From: Bacteroidaceae bacterium
GTDB taxonomy: Bacteria; Bacteroidota; Bacteroidia; Bacteroidales; Bacteroidaceae
Assembly (NCBI GenBank): GCA_017379075.1
Contig: JAFNXL010000027.1
Location: 62,001 to 126,000, forward strand
DNA: 64,000 bases
Direction of reading: 5' to 3'
Shown here: positions 24,542-33,933 of the stretch, piece by piece
Position numbering within the stretch: the first letter of the stretch is position 1
How the letters are laid out: each line of letters opens with the position of its first letter
The notes under the pieces: model-generated
Told to the model about the DNA's origin: nothing
The model's input: only the letters and a program-made list of their open reading frames with translations
Database searches by the model: none
Translations under genes and position numbers: made by a program

Positions 24542-26578
24542 TTACCAAATGACGGTACGTTCTGCCTGTGGGAGGAACATGGGATCGTTTTCTGTGATTC
24601 CGAATGCCTCATACCAGGCGTTGATGTGGGGAAGCGCTCCGTTCACACGCCACTTGCCCAGAGAATGCACGTCGGTCTTGGTGCGGTTCAGGATTTCTTC
24701 GGGACGGATATTGCCTGCCCACACATTGGCATAAGCCAGGAAGAAACGCTGTTCGGGAGTGAAGCCGTCCTTCTCGCCCAAGGGATTCTGTGCGGTGGCT
24801 TTCTTGAATGCCTGGTAAGCGATTTGCAGACCTCCGTGGTCGGCAATGTTCTCGCCCAGGGTCATCTTTCCGTTGGCATTAACGCCGGGAGCAACCTCAA
24901 TCTTGTCAAAGAAGTCCACCATCACCTGTGCACGTTCGTCAAAGTTCTTGGCATCCTGCTCTGTCCACCAATCCTTCAGGTTACCGTCCTTGTCATACTT
25001 ACGGCCCTGGTCGTCAAATCCGTGTGTCATCTCATGACCGATTACCACACCGATGGCACCATAGTTGAACGCATCGTCGGCATTCATGTCAAAGAAGGGA
25101 TACTGCAGGATTCCGGCAGGGAAGCAGATTTCGTTGGTAGTGGGGTTATAGTAGGCATTGACGGTCTGGGGTGTCATGTGCCACTCTTCCTTATCCACGG
25201 GCTGGCCCACCTTGGCAATCATCTCGGCATGAGACCACAGGTTGGCACGTTCCATATTGGCCAGGAAAGAATCGTCCTTGATATCCAGTGTTGAATAGTC
25301 CTTCCACTTGTCGGGGTAACCAATCTTTACGTGGAATGTGGCCAGTTTCTCCATGGCCTTCATCTTGGTAGAATCGCCCATCCATTCCAAGGCCTGAATA
25401 CGCTCGCCAAGGCTTTCCTGCAAGTTCTTCACCAGAGTAATCATACGCTGCTTGGCCTCGGCAGGGAAATATTTCTCAACATACATCTGACCCACGGCTT
25501 CGCCCAAAGCGCCGCTCACTACGGCAACGGCACGCTTCCAACGGGGCTGCATCTGCTGTGCGCCACGCATGGTCTTGCCAAAGAAATTGAAGTTCTCCTC
25601 GGCTATCTCGTCGCTCAACATAGAAGCTGCAGTGGTGATAGTCTTCCATTGCAGATAGAGCACCTGATCGGCCACGGGAGTGGTGTGCAAGATTTCGGCT
25701 GCTGCCTGCAAAGAGGCAGGCTGGCCAATAATGATTTCCTTCACATCCTTAAAGTCCATGGCTGCGAGGAAAGCATCCCAACCAAAGGTGGGGCACAGTT
25801 TCTTGGCCTCGTCCATGGTCATCTTGTTATAATTGGCATGGGGGTCGCGCAATTCTGTACGAGAACGGTATGCCTTGGCCAAACGGGTTTCGATATCCAT
25901 TACCAAGGCTGCACCACGCTTAGCTGTAGCCTCATCCATTCCGGCCAATTTGTACATATTCTCTACGTGAGAAAGAAAAGCAGTACGGATGCGCTTGCTG
26001 TTATCTGTATCTTCCAGGTAATAGTCGCGCTCGCCCATGCTGAGACCAATCTGATAGGTCTGCACGGCATTCATGCTACTGTTCTTCTCATCAGCACCAA
26101 CATACACGGCCACATAGGCACCAACACCACGCTTCTGCAATTCGCCCAAGAGCGCATACAAGTCCTTTTCTTCCTTTACAGAAGCAATCTGCTGCAGGCG
26201 TTCCTGCAAGGGGGCAGCACCGTCGTTGTTCAGTTTGACGCTGTCCATGGCCACACTATAGAGGGTACCAATCTTCTGAGCCACACTGCCGGGCTGGTTT
26301 TCCTTTGCTGCCAGTTCCTCGATAAGACCCTGAATCTGGGCACGGTTATCCTCGGCCAACTTGTCGAACGAACCGAAACGAGAGAATTCAGCGGGCAGGG
26401 GATTGTTTTTCATCCATCCGCCACAGGCATACTGATAAAAATCTGCTCCGGCCACCGCGGTGGTGTCCATGTTCTCGGCACGTATGCCGGCTGTTGTCTC
26501 TGTTACCTTCTCATTCTGGCAGGCCATTGTCATCATTGTACAAAGGGCTGCTACAGGCAAAAAATGATTTACTTTCAT
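24542..26578 (-). CDS. pepO: M13-family (neprilysin/PepO-like) zinc endopeptidase lipoprotein
   Basis: The protein has 678 residues and a lipoprotein signal (MKVNHFLPVAALCTMMTMAC, lipid Cys20). The zinc site is HEMTH at 515-519 with the third ligand Glu576 in GENIADHGG, the standard M13 arrangement. The VNAYYNPTTNEICFPAGILQ substrate-binding segment (NAYY) is present. M13 peptidases cut oligopeptides, so it probably processes peptides in the periplasm. It follows the ABC-F gene by 12 bases in the same direction, suggesting a shared transcript. Confidence 0.93.
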   Translation of the reverse strand: MKVNHFLPVAALCTMMTMACQNEKVTETTAGIRAENMDTTAVAGADFYQYACGGWMKNNPLPAEFSRFGSFDKLAEDNRAQIQGLIEELAAKENQPGSVAQKIGTLYSVAMDSVKLNNDGAAPLQERLQQIASVKEEKDLYALLGELQKRGVGAYVAVYVGADEKNSSMNAVQTYQIGLSMGERDYYLEDTDNSKRIRTAFLSHVENMYKLAGMDEATAKRGAALVMDIETRLAKAYRSRTELRDPHANYNKMTMDEAKKLCPTFGWDAFLAAMDFKDVKEIIIGQPASLQAAAEILHTTPVADQVLYLQWKTITTAASMLSDEIAEENFNFFGKTMRGAQQMQPRWKRAVAVVSGALGEAVGQMYVEKYFPAEAKQRMITLVKNLQESLGERIQALEWMGDSTKMKAMEKLATFHVKIGYPDKWKDYSTLDIKDDSFLANMERANLWSHAEMIAKVGQPVDKEEWHMTPQTVNAYYNPTTNEICFPAGILQYPFFDMNADDAFNYGAIGVVIGHEMTHGFDDQGRKYDKDGNLKDWWTEQDAKNFDERAQVMVDFFDKIEVAPGVNANGKMTLGENIADHGGLQIAYQAFKKATAQNPLGEKDGFTPEQRFFLAYANVWAGNIRPEEILNRTKTDVHSLGKWRVNGALPHINAWYEAFGITENDPMFLPQAERTVIW

Positions 26579-26590
26579 CTGTTGTATATT

Positions 26591-28579
26591 TTATGTATTC
26601 TTAAATTCATCCAGTTCGATAGACGCTTCTTCCCATTGTTCCACAGCGCGGTCAAGCTGTTGCTTCAGTTTCTGGTATTTGTCATACAGATTCATGTCCG
26701 ACGCACCCTCGGCCGTGGCAAGTTGAGATTCCACAATAGCAATGGCCGACTCGGTCTGCTCTATCTCGCTCTCGCACTCCTCCACCCTGCGTTCCATTTT
26801 ACGCAGTTTCTTGTTGTATTCCTTCTGCTCTTCGTAGGACCTTCTGGCCTCACTCTTGGCAGGGGTTTCTTTTTTTCCTCCCGAGGAAATATTTTTTTCC
26901 TCCCGACAGAGTGCGTTTTCGTCCCCTGGAAAGGATGTGATGGTGGGGCGTTTCTGCAAATCGTTCAGGTTGTCAATCTGCTTCTTCTGCAGGAAGTCAT
27001 AGATGCCGCCCAAATGTTCTCGCACCATACCTTCGCCAAACTCATACACCTTAGTCACCAGTCCGTCAAGGAACTCGCGGTCGTGGCTCACCACAATAAC
27101 AGTGCCGTCAAAATCTCGAATGGCAGCCTTAAGTACATCCTTCGAACGCATGTCAAGATGGTTGGTAGGCTCGTCCAGAATCAAACAGTTTACGGGTTCA
27201 AGCAACAGGCGTATCATGGCCAGTCGGGTACGCTCGCCTCCGGAAAGGAACTTCACCTTCTTGTCCGAAGCCTCGCCACCGAACATGAAAGCGCCCAGAA
27301 TGTCACGGATTTTCAGGCGGATGTCTCCCTTTGCCACTCGGTCTATGGTGTCGAAAACAGTCAGTTCGCCATCAAGTAACTGAGCTTGGTTCTGGGCAAA
27401 ATAGCCAATCTGTACGTTATGTCCCACACGAAGACTTCCGTCAAAGGGAATCTCGCCCTGGATACATTTCACCAGCGTGGACTTTCCCTCTCCGTTCCGG
27501 CCAACAAAGGCCACCTTCTCCCCTCTATGAATGGTCAAGTTGACATTGTGGAACACATTGTGGCTGCCATAGTTCTTGGCCACGTCTTCGCAGATGACGG
27601 GATAGTCCCCGCTTCGCATACTACAGGAGAACTTCAAATGAAGGGCGCTGTTGTCCACCTCGTCCACCTCGATCGGAATCATGCGTTCGAGTTGCTTCAA
27701 CCGGCTCTGCACCTGAATGGCCTTGGTGGCCTGATAACGGAAACGGTCCACAAATGCACGGATGTCGGCAATCTCCTTCTGCTGGTTCTCGTATGCCCTA
27801 AGCTGTTGCTCGCGTCGTTCGGCACGCAGATTCACATATTCGTCATACTTTACCTTATAATCATAAAGCCTGCCGCAGGAGATTTCAAGGGTGCGGTTGG
27901 TCACATTATTTATAAAGGCTCGGTCGTGGCTTACCAGCACCACGGCACTTCCGCTGCTTACGAGAAACTGCTCCAGCCACTGGATACTCTCAATGTCAAG
28001 GTGGTTGGTAGGCTCGTCGAGCAACAGTACATCGGGCCTTTGGAGCAGCAATTTTGCCAGCTCTATGCGCATTCGCCATCCACCGCTGAACTCGCTGGTG
28101 GGTCGGTCAAAGTCTTCTCTTCTGAATCCCAGTCCTTGAAGGGTTCGCTCCAGTTCCGACTGGTAATTCAGTCCGCCAATCATCTGGAAACGCTCGCTTT
28201 CGTGGGCAAAGCGTTCCACAAGCTGCATGTACGACTCCGTTTCATAATCGGTACGTTCGTCCAGCTGGCGTTGCATTTCCTTCAGTTCCTGTTCTGCCTC
28301 ATGCAGATGCGTAAAAGCCTGTTCGGTTTCCTCTCGCACGGTTCTTCCGTCCGAGAGCACCATTACCTGGGGCAGATAGGCCACCTTAGTTCCGCGCGGC
28401 ACTACGGCATTTCCCTCAGAGGGCAGCTGCAGTCCGGCCATGATTTTGAGCATGGTACTCTTTCCTGCACCGTTCTTTCCCACCAAGGCAATACGATCCT
28501 TGTCGCCCACTAAAAAGCTGACATTGGTAAAAAGCGGCTTGGCGCCGAACTCCACACTCAGATTTTCTATTGATATCAC
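26591..28579 (-). CDS. ABC-F family ATPase (Uup/YheS-like ribosome-associated)
   Basis: This 662-residue soluble protein has two ABC domains and no membrane segment. The first has Walker A GKNGAGKST (about 34-42), signature SGGWRMRIELAK and Walker B VLLLDEPTNHLD. The second has GRNGEGKST, SGGERTRLAMIR and LILDEPTNHLDMRSK. The linker between them holds the charged helical region typical of ABC-F proteins, and the C-terminus (about 575-662) is a predicted coiled coil. ABC-F proteins act on the translating ribosome (established). The exact subgroup cannot be settled by eye. Only a -7-like TAATTTTG (28630-28623) is visible upstream on the minus strand, overlapping the divergent GH35 promoter region. 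Confidence 0.92.
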   Translation of the reverse strand: MISIENLSVEFGAKPLFTNVSFLVGDKDRIALVGKNGAGKSTMLKIMAGLQLPSEGNAVVPRGTKVAYLPQVMVLSDGRTVREETEQAFTHLHEAEQELKEMQRQLDERTDYETESYMQLVERFAHESERFQMIGGLNYQSELERTLQGLGFRREDFDRPTSEFSGGWRMRIELAKLLLQRPDVLLLDEPTNHLDIESIQWLEQFLVSSGSAVVLVSHDRAFINNVTNRTLEISCGRLYDYKVKYDEYVNLRAERREQQLRAYENQQKEIADIRAFVDRFRYQATKAIQVQSRLKQLERMIPIEVDEVDNSALHLKFSCSMRSGDYPVICEDVAKNYGSHNVFHNVNLTIHRGEKVAFVGRNGEGKSTLVKCIQGEIPFDGSLRVGHNVQIGYFAQNQAQLLDGELTVFDTIDRVAKGDIRLKIRDILGAFMFGGEASDKKVKFLSGGERTRLAMIRLLLEPVNCLILDEPTNHLDMRSKDVLKAAIRDFDGTVIVVSHDREFLDGLVTKVYEFGEGMVREHLGGIYDFLQKKQIDNLNDLQKRPTITSFPGDENALCREEKNISSGGKKETPAKSEARRSYEEQKEYNKKLRKMERRVEECESEIEQTESAIAIVESQLATAEGASDMNLYDKYQKLKQQLDRAVEQWEEASIELDEFKNT

Positions 28580-28640
28580 GTTGTTATATGCTTTCTTTTT
28601 GCTATAATTCTGCTAATGCGTGCAAAATTACACATTTTTC

Positions 28641-28672
28641 TTTGCCCGTCCTATTATTTATTCATAAATTTG
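28641..28672 (+). promoter_or_regulatory. Promoter of the GH35 gene
   Basis: TTTG (28641-28644), 20 bases, then TAAATTTG (28665-28672) exactly matches the Bacteroidetes housekeeping consensus. Expected transcription start is near 28679, about 48 bases before the GH35 ATG. Confidence 0.85.
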
Positions 28673-28726
28673 CCCTTGAAGACGCACTTATACAAAGTAT
28701 TACAACCTCTAAATCATAACCGCAAC

Positions 28727-31141
28727 ATGTTACACAAACTAAGCAAGACATTCCGTTTATGCTGCACTTTGGTTGCCGCAACCTGCCTTTTCTGCCTTTC
28801 CGCCACTGAATGCATGGCCCAGAAGCCCGGTACTTTCGAGGCAGGCAAAGGTCCGTTCCTGCTCAACGGAAAGCCCTTTGTGGTCAAGGCCGCAGAACTG
28901 CACTATCCACGCATTCCACGTCCCTATTGGGAACACCGCATCCAGATGTGCAAGGCACTGGGTATGAATACCGTCTGCCTCTATGTCTTCTGGAACTTCC
29001 ACGAACAAAAGGAAGGTCAGTACGACTTTACCGGTAATGCCGATGTGGCCGAGTTCTGCCGTCTAGTACAAAAGAATGGCATGTACGTCATTGTGCGTCC
29101 CGGTCCTTACGTCTGTGCAGAATGGGAAATGGGCGGCCTGCCTTGGTGGTTGCTCAAGAAAAAGGACATCCGCTTGCGCGAGTCTGACCCATACTTCATG
29201 GAAAGAGTCCGTTTGTTCGAGCGCGAAGTGGGCAAGCAACTGGCTCCGCTGACCATACAGAACGGCGGCCCCATCATCATGGTGCAGGTGGAGAACGAAT
29301 ACGGTTCTTACGGCAAGGACAAGAAATATGTGAGCGAGATTCGGGACATCATCCGCGAGAGCGGTTTTGACAAGGTGGCGCTCTTCCAGTGCGACTGGAA
29401 CTCCAACTTCGAGCAGAACGCCCTTGATGACCTCACCTGGACAATGAACTTCGGCACCGGAGCCAACATTGACCAGCAGTTCCGCCGTTTGGGCGAACTC
29501 CGTCCCGATGCGCCCAAGATGTGCTCGGAATTCTGGAGCGGATGGTTCGACAAGTGGGGCGCAAGGCACGAGACACGCCCTGCCAAGGATATGGTGGACG
29601 GCATGGACGAAATGCTTTCAAAGGGCATCAGCTTCTCGCTTTACATGACCCACGGCGGAACCTCCTTCGGCCATTGGGCGGGTGCCAACAGTCCCGGCTT
29701 TGCACCAGACGTAACCAGTTATGACTATGATGCTCCCATCAACGAATACGGACACGCCACACCCAAATACCACGAACTGAGGAAGATGATGCAGAAGTAC
29801 AGCGACAAGAAGCTGCCGGCCATTCCTAAGGCACCCATGCCCATCATCACCGTTCCCAAGTTCGAGCTGAAGGAGTATGCGCCCCTGATGTATGCAAACA
29901 AGGGGCTTTGTACCGACGGCAGCCATGAGGACCTTACCTTCGAGGCACATAACCTGGGATGGGGATTTGCCACTTATTACAACACACTACCCGAAGTTCC
30001 GAGCGAGGGTATTCTCACTCTTAACGGAGTTCACGACTATGCCCAGGTTTGGATAAACGGAAAATACATCGGTAAAATTGACCGCGTTAAAAACGAAAAG
30101 AACCTTACCATTCCTCCCACTAAGGCTGGGGCAAAAATCATAATTCTGCTGGAGGCCATGGGACGTATAAACTTCGGCCGTGCAATAAAGGACTTCAAAG
30201 GTATAACCGGAAAGGTGACCATCAAGGCCAATGCAAAGGGACACGACCTGACCTACACCCTCAACAATTGGGAACAGTATTACGTGGACGACCGTTATGA
30301 AACCGCACTACAGGCACTGAAGAAGGCCTCATCAACAGAAAAGAACGAGTATACGACCTACTTCAAAGAAGACGCTCGCATAATGGAAGGCAGAGGCTAC
30401 TACCGCGGCTACTTCAACCTGAAAAAAGTGGGCGACACCTTCCTCAACTTCGAGACCTGGGGCAAGGGTCAGGTATGGGTAAACGGCCATGCCATGGGCC
30501 GCATCTGGTCAATAGGTCCGCAACAGACACTCTATGTGCCCGGCTGCTGGCTGAAGAAAGGCGAGAACGAAATCATCGTACTCGACATTGCCGGACCGAA
30601 GGAAACCGTAGTCTGGGGACAGGACGTTCCCGAACTGAACAAACTGCAGATTGAGATGCCGCCCACCCATCGTAAGAAAGGAGAGACGCTCGACCTCAGC
30701 CAAGAGAAGCCTGTCATGACGGGTACCCTGGAATCTGGCAACGGACTAAAGTTTGTCAAGTTCGACAAGCCCGTAACCGGCCGCTATTTCTGCATCGAGG
30801 CGCTGAACAGCCATTGGAACCGCGAATATTGTTGCATAGCCGAAATCTATCTGAGGGATGCCGATGGAAAATCCATCCCCCGCGATTCCTGGACCGTGTC
30901 CTATGCCGATGATGAGGATGTCGTCACCGGCAACAAGAACGGCACCAAAGCATTCGACCAGCAGGAAAGCACCTATTGGAGCACCAACAAGGGCGTGCCC
31001 TTCCCCCACCACCTTGTCATAGACCTCCAGAAGGAACAAACCATCACCGGTTTCCACCTCATCCCCCGAATGGAAGAAGGTGCCCCCGAAGCCATCAAGG
31101 ACTTCCGCATCTTTGTCAAGTCCTCACCATTCAAGATGTAA
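28727..31141 (+). CDS. Exported beta-galactosidase (GH35) with C-terminal F5/8-type domain
   Basis: The start at 28727 gives an 804-residue protein with a signal peptide (MLHKLSKTFRLCCTLVAATC, cleavage near AMA/QK). Upstream in-frame ATGs would lie at or before the promoter. GH35 features are FVVKAAELHYPRIPRPYWEHRIQMCKALGMNTV, acid/base Glu191 in VQVENEYGSYG and nucleophile Glu268 in MCSEFWSGWFD. Jelly-roll domains follow, and the last about 130 residues form a discoidin-like module (GRYFCIEALNSHWNREYCCIAEIYL). It removes terminal beta-galactose in the periplasm or at the surface. It is a single-gene transcript with its own promoter and terminator. Confidence 0.93.
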   Translation: MLHKLSKTFRLCCTLVAATCLFCLSATECMAQKPGTFEAGKGPFLLNGKPFVVKAAELHYPRIPRPYWEHRIQMCKALGMNTVCLYVFWNFHEQKEGQYDFTGNADVAEFCRLVQKNGMYVIVRPGPYVCAEWEMGGLPWWLLKKKDIRLRESDPYFMERVRLFEREVGKQLAPLTIQNGGPIIMVQVENEYGSYGKDKKYVSEIRDIIRESGFDKVALFQCDWNSNFEQNALDDLTWTMNFGTGANIDQQFRRLGELRPDAPKMCSEFWSGWFDKWGARHETRPAKDMVDGMDEMLSKGISFSLYMTHGGTSFGHWAGANSPGFAPDVTSYDYDAPINEYGHATPKYHELRKMMQKYSDKKLPAIPKAPMPIITVPKFELKEYAPLMYANKGLCTDGSHEDLTFEAHNLGWGFATYYNTLPEVPSEGILTLNGVHDYAQVWINGKYIGKIDRVKNEKNLTIPPTKAGAKIIILLEAMGRINFGRAIKDFKGITGKVTIKANAKGHDLTYTLNNWEQYYVDDRYETALQALKKASSTEKNEYTTYFKEDARIMEGRGYYRGYFNLKKVGDTFLNFETWGKGQVWVNGHAMGRIWSIGPQQTLYVPGCWLKKGENEIIVLDIAGPKETVVWGQDVPELNKLQIEMPPTHRKKGETLDLSQEKPVMTGTLESGNGLKFVKFDKPVTGRYFCIEALNSHWNREYCCIAEIYLRDADGKSIPRDSWTVSYADDEDVVTGNKNGTKAFDQQESTYWSTNKGVPFPHHLVIDLQKEQTITGFHLIPRMEEGAPEAIKDFRIFVKSSPFKM

Positions 31142-31168
31142 CGGACAAATAGATTTTTAATCATTATA

Positions 31169-31252
31169 CCTTTTGGCGGAATCGATTCCGCCAAAAGGTT
31201 CATAATTTATAATAGTATTGAGAAAGCCAGGTGCAATTGTATCTGGCTTTTT
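31169..31252 (+). terminator. Two hairpins downstream of the GH35 gene
   Basis: A perfect 30-base palindrome at 31169-31198 has arms CCTTTTGGCGGAATC and GATTCCGCCAAAAGG. The second structure is AAAGCCAG...CTGGCTTTTT at 31223-31252, with an 8-bp stem and a U-tract, a classic intrinsic terminator. Confidence 0.8.
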
Positions 31253-31269
31253 AGGTATCTTTTTAAAAT

Positions 31270-31617
31270 GTTATGAGTAAGTTTAACCCTGTCAGGAGGT
31301 CTGCTTTTCATTCCTATCACATAATTAATCCCACATAACATTTAGGGAGTCCCACATAATTTTGTCAATTTACTCATAGGACTCTAATGCATTCAATCAA
31401 ATTACCGAAATATCGGTATTGCTTTACCATGATTTATGGCATCAAGCCGCAAATGCGGTAAATAAAAGTTAATATTTTAAGTTTTTTCGGTAATTTATAT
31501 TAAAAATGCTGTTCAAAAAAAAAAAAAAATAGTTTTTTTTGGTATAAAGCAGAAAAACGGTAATTTTAAACCGTCAATACCGTTTTTACATAGAGAAACA
31601 ACTAATTTTACAGGCTT
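31270..31617 (+). promoter_or_regulatory. Upstream region of the fimbrial operon with inverted repeats, -7 box and homopolymers
   Basis: No gene is present. TATGAGTAA (31272-31280) and TTACTCATA (31370-31378) form an inverted repeat about 90 bp apart that flanks a TAATTTTG -7 box (31357-31364). Downstream are ACCGA/TCGGT arms near 31403, four CGGTA repeats, a run of 15 A (31515-31529), a run of 8 T (31533-31540), and AAACGGT...ACCGTTT arms just before the gene. No exact -33 box is seen. Confidence 0.4.
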
Positions 31618-32907
31618 ATGGGCATTAGGAAATTTTGTATAACATTAATTCTTTTGCTATTTAATGTGGCTTTTGCGCATTCGCAAGAGGTGAGTCTGGA
31701 TGTTCCTTTTGATTTGCGTACAGAAAGAGATTTTGCCAATGCGGATACATTAGAAAATTATATTCGGATCAATAAAAGGCATCAGAACATAGAGGTTCAT
31801 TTTAAGTTTGATAAATATAACCTTGAATTAGATTACATGGGTAATAGAGGTTCTTTGGAAAAATTCTCTCACAAAGTAGACTCTATCGGGTATTCAAAGA
31901 TTGATTCAATTGTTATCATATCACAGTCTTCTCCAGAAGGCATATATGAGCATAACCTCATGCTTTCAAGGAATCGTGCAAATACCATGCGCAGGCATAT
32001 TCTTGACAGGCATCCTAATTTAAGTCATCTTCTGTATGTGCATCCTGATGGCGAATCATGGGAACGGCTGCGTGAGTATGTCAAGAAGGACACTTTGATG
32101 AAAAAGTCTACAATAGAAAAGATTATCTCTATCATTGATGCCGATATTAACGTGGGTACAAAGAAATGGCGTATGGAACAACTTCCCGTTTACCGATATC
32201 TTCTTCAGACTTATTATCCAAAAATCAGAAACTCTACATTCTATATTTTATATTATAGCGAAATTATACCTAGAAAGGTAGAGCCAGAGCTAGAATTAAT
32301 AGTCAAAGAGGACACACCATACACTACGGCTATTTTTGAGCCAATAATACCTATTACAGAAGAATGGACACGCCAGTTGCATCTAAAAACCAATGCTATC
32401 GGTTTGGGTATGGCCATTGCCAATGTTGCAATAGAAGTTGATTTGGCAAAACATTGGTCATTCAGCTTGCCTATATATTATTCGGCTTGGAACTACTTTA
32501 GGTCCCCCATCAAGTTCAGGACCCTTGCTGTTCAACCAGAGTTCCGCTATTGGTTCAAGCCAGACAACGAAGGCTGGTTTGTAGGAGGACATTTCGGTTT
32601 GGCATACTATAATATCGCTTCCAATGGTGATTACCGCTACCAGGACCATAACCGAGAAACACCGGCTATTGGTGGAGGCATTGCAGCAGGTTATCGTACA
32701 CACATCAGCAAAGACAAACGCTGGAAGATGGAATTTACGCTGGGTGGTGGTGTTTACCCTCTCCATTACGACAAGTTCCACAACACCCCGAACACCACAG
32801 AAGGCTTAATGGCCGAGGACATCAAGAAGACCTATTGGGGTATTGACCAAATAGCAGTCTCGTTCTCCTATGCGTTTGACTTTAAGAAGAAAGGAGGCAA
32901 TAAATGA
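31618..32907 (+). CDS. Fimbriae-associated outer-membrane protein (OmpA-like N-terminus, DUF3575-like barrel)
   Basis: The 429-residue protein has a signal peptide (MGIRKFCITLILLLFNVAFAHSQ). Residues about 45-225 resemble the periplasmic OmpA-like/DUF3868-type region of Bacteroidetes fimbrial loci, with INKRHQNIEVHFKFDKYNLELDY and LSRNRANTMRRHIL. The C-terminal half (about 250-429) is rich in alternating aromatic and polar strands (WSFSLPIYYSAWNYF, FRYWFKPDNEGWFVGGHFGLAYYN) and ends in FSYAFDFKK, like a DUF3575 beta-barrel. It is first in a three-gene operon and overlaps the next gene by four bases (ATGA). Role inferred: outer-membrane anchoring or assembly of the fimbriae encoded downstream. 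Confidence 0.72.
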   Translation: MGIRKFCITLILLLFNVAFAHSQEVSLDVPFDLRTERDFANADTLENYIRINKRHQNIEVHFKFDKYNLELDYMGNRGSLEKFSHKVDSIGYSKIDSIVIISQSSPEGIYEHNLMLSRNRANTMRRHILDRHPNLSHLLYVHPDGESWERLREYVKKDTLMKKSTIEKIISIIDADINVGTKKWRMEQLPVYRYLLQTYYPKIRNSTFYILYYSEIIPRKVEPELELIVKEDTPYTTAIFEPIIPITEEWTRQLHLKTNAIGLGMAIANVAIEVDLAKHWSFSLPIYYSAWNYFRSPIKFRTLAVQPEFRYWFKPDNEGWFVGGHFGLAYYNIASNGDYRYQDHNRETPAIGGGIAAGYRTHISKDKRWKMEFTLGGGVYPLHYDKFHNTPNTTEGLMAEDIKKTYWGIDQIAVSFSYAFDFKKKGGNK

Positions 32908-33902
32908 AAAAGCTATTTTATTTCATTATATGCATACCGGCATTGCTGTGGCTAACATCATGCGATGTACACGAATTGCCAAAGGCTCCTGAATACGCGA
33001 AACTTCGTCTTCAACTCAATTACGAGACGGATATGACTATATGGAGAAATCCATACGATGAGACGTCGGTCATAAACAAAGAACCAACGAGAACATACGA
33101 CAATCAACAGAAATCTGGAAAGATTCGCTATATTGTCCGTACATATCCTGTTTTGAATGGAGAACGCGCTGGGTACGAATATACACAAGAGTTTATATTC
33201 ACCAAAGATATAGAAGAAGGATACAACCACGAAATTACACTCAACATTCGCCCTGGCAACTATGACATAAAGGTTTGGTCAGATTTGGTCTCAACAGAAG
33301 CAGATTCTTACTATTATGACGCAAAGAATTTTGCAGAAGTCAGGCTGCAAGGAGAATACAAGGGTAACACCAACTATCGTGACTCCTTCTATGGCAATAG
33401 TACCCTTTCATTATACCCCAACAAAAATGAGAGACATTGTGACACCGTAAACATCACGATGAGGCGTCCATTGGCTAAGTTCGAGATTATAGCCAACGAC
33501 CTGTCTGACTTCATTGCGCAGAAAACGGAAAATATTGACCAGGTCAAGGCAAGAATTCTATATGTGGGCTTCATGCCCGATGCTTACAGTTTGTTTACCC
33601 GTAGACCTGTCGACTCCAAAATGGGAGTAATCTTTGAATCCCCCCTAAAGATTCTGCCCAGATCAAGGGCATCGCTATGTTTTGATTATGTGTTTGTGAA
33701 CGAAAATGTATCAACCGTAATGATTAAAATAGGTATCTATGACAAAGACGGAACACAGTTGTCCATGACTGAGAACATAAAAGTTCCACTCAAACTTAGC
33801 CATCATACCATACTTACAGGCGATTTCCTCATGCAAAATGCTTCAGGCGATATTAAAATAAACCCCGATTATGACGGGAACTATAATCTTATTTTACCCT
33901 AA
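32904..33902 (+). CDS. FimB/Mfa2-like fimbrial anchor lipoprotein
   Basis: The 332-residue lipoprotein has the signal MKKLFYFIICIPALLWLTSC (lipid Cys20). The rest is beta-rich: an N-terminal domain with LNIRPGNYDIKVWSDLV, then MRRPLAKFEIIAND, LYVGFMPDAYSLFTRRPVDSKMG and a C-terminal ENIKVPLKLSHHTILTGDFLM. These match the architecture of Mfa2/FimB anchor proteins, which terminate and tether fimbriae to the outer membrane. The start overlaps the upstream stop by four bases, and the fimbrillin-like gene starts 31 bases after its stop. Family placement is by motif and context, so a DUF6562-type relative is also possible. Confidence 0.72.
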   Translation: MKKLFYFIICIPALLWLTSCDVHELPKAPEYAKLRLQLNYETDMTIWRNPYDETSVINKEPTRTYDNQQKSGKIRYIVRTYPVLNGERAGYEYTQEFIFTKDIEEGYNHEITLNIRPGNYDIKVWSDLVSTEADSYYYDAKNFAEVRLQGEYKGNTNYRDSFYGNSTLSLYPNKNERHCDTVNITMRRPLAKFEIIANDLSDFIAQKTENIDQVKARILYVGFMPDAYSLFTRRPVDSKMGVIFESPLKILPRSRASLCFDYVFVNENVSTVMIKIGIYDKDGTQLSMTENIKVPLKLSHHTILTGDFLMQNASGDIKINPDYDGNYNLILP

Positions 33903-33933
33903 TCAATTAATCATTCATTTAAATTTTAAAGAG

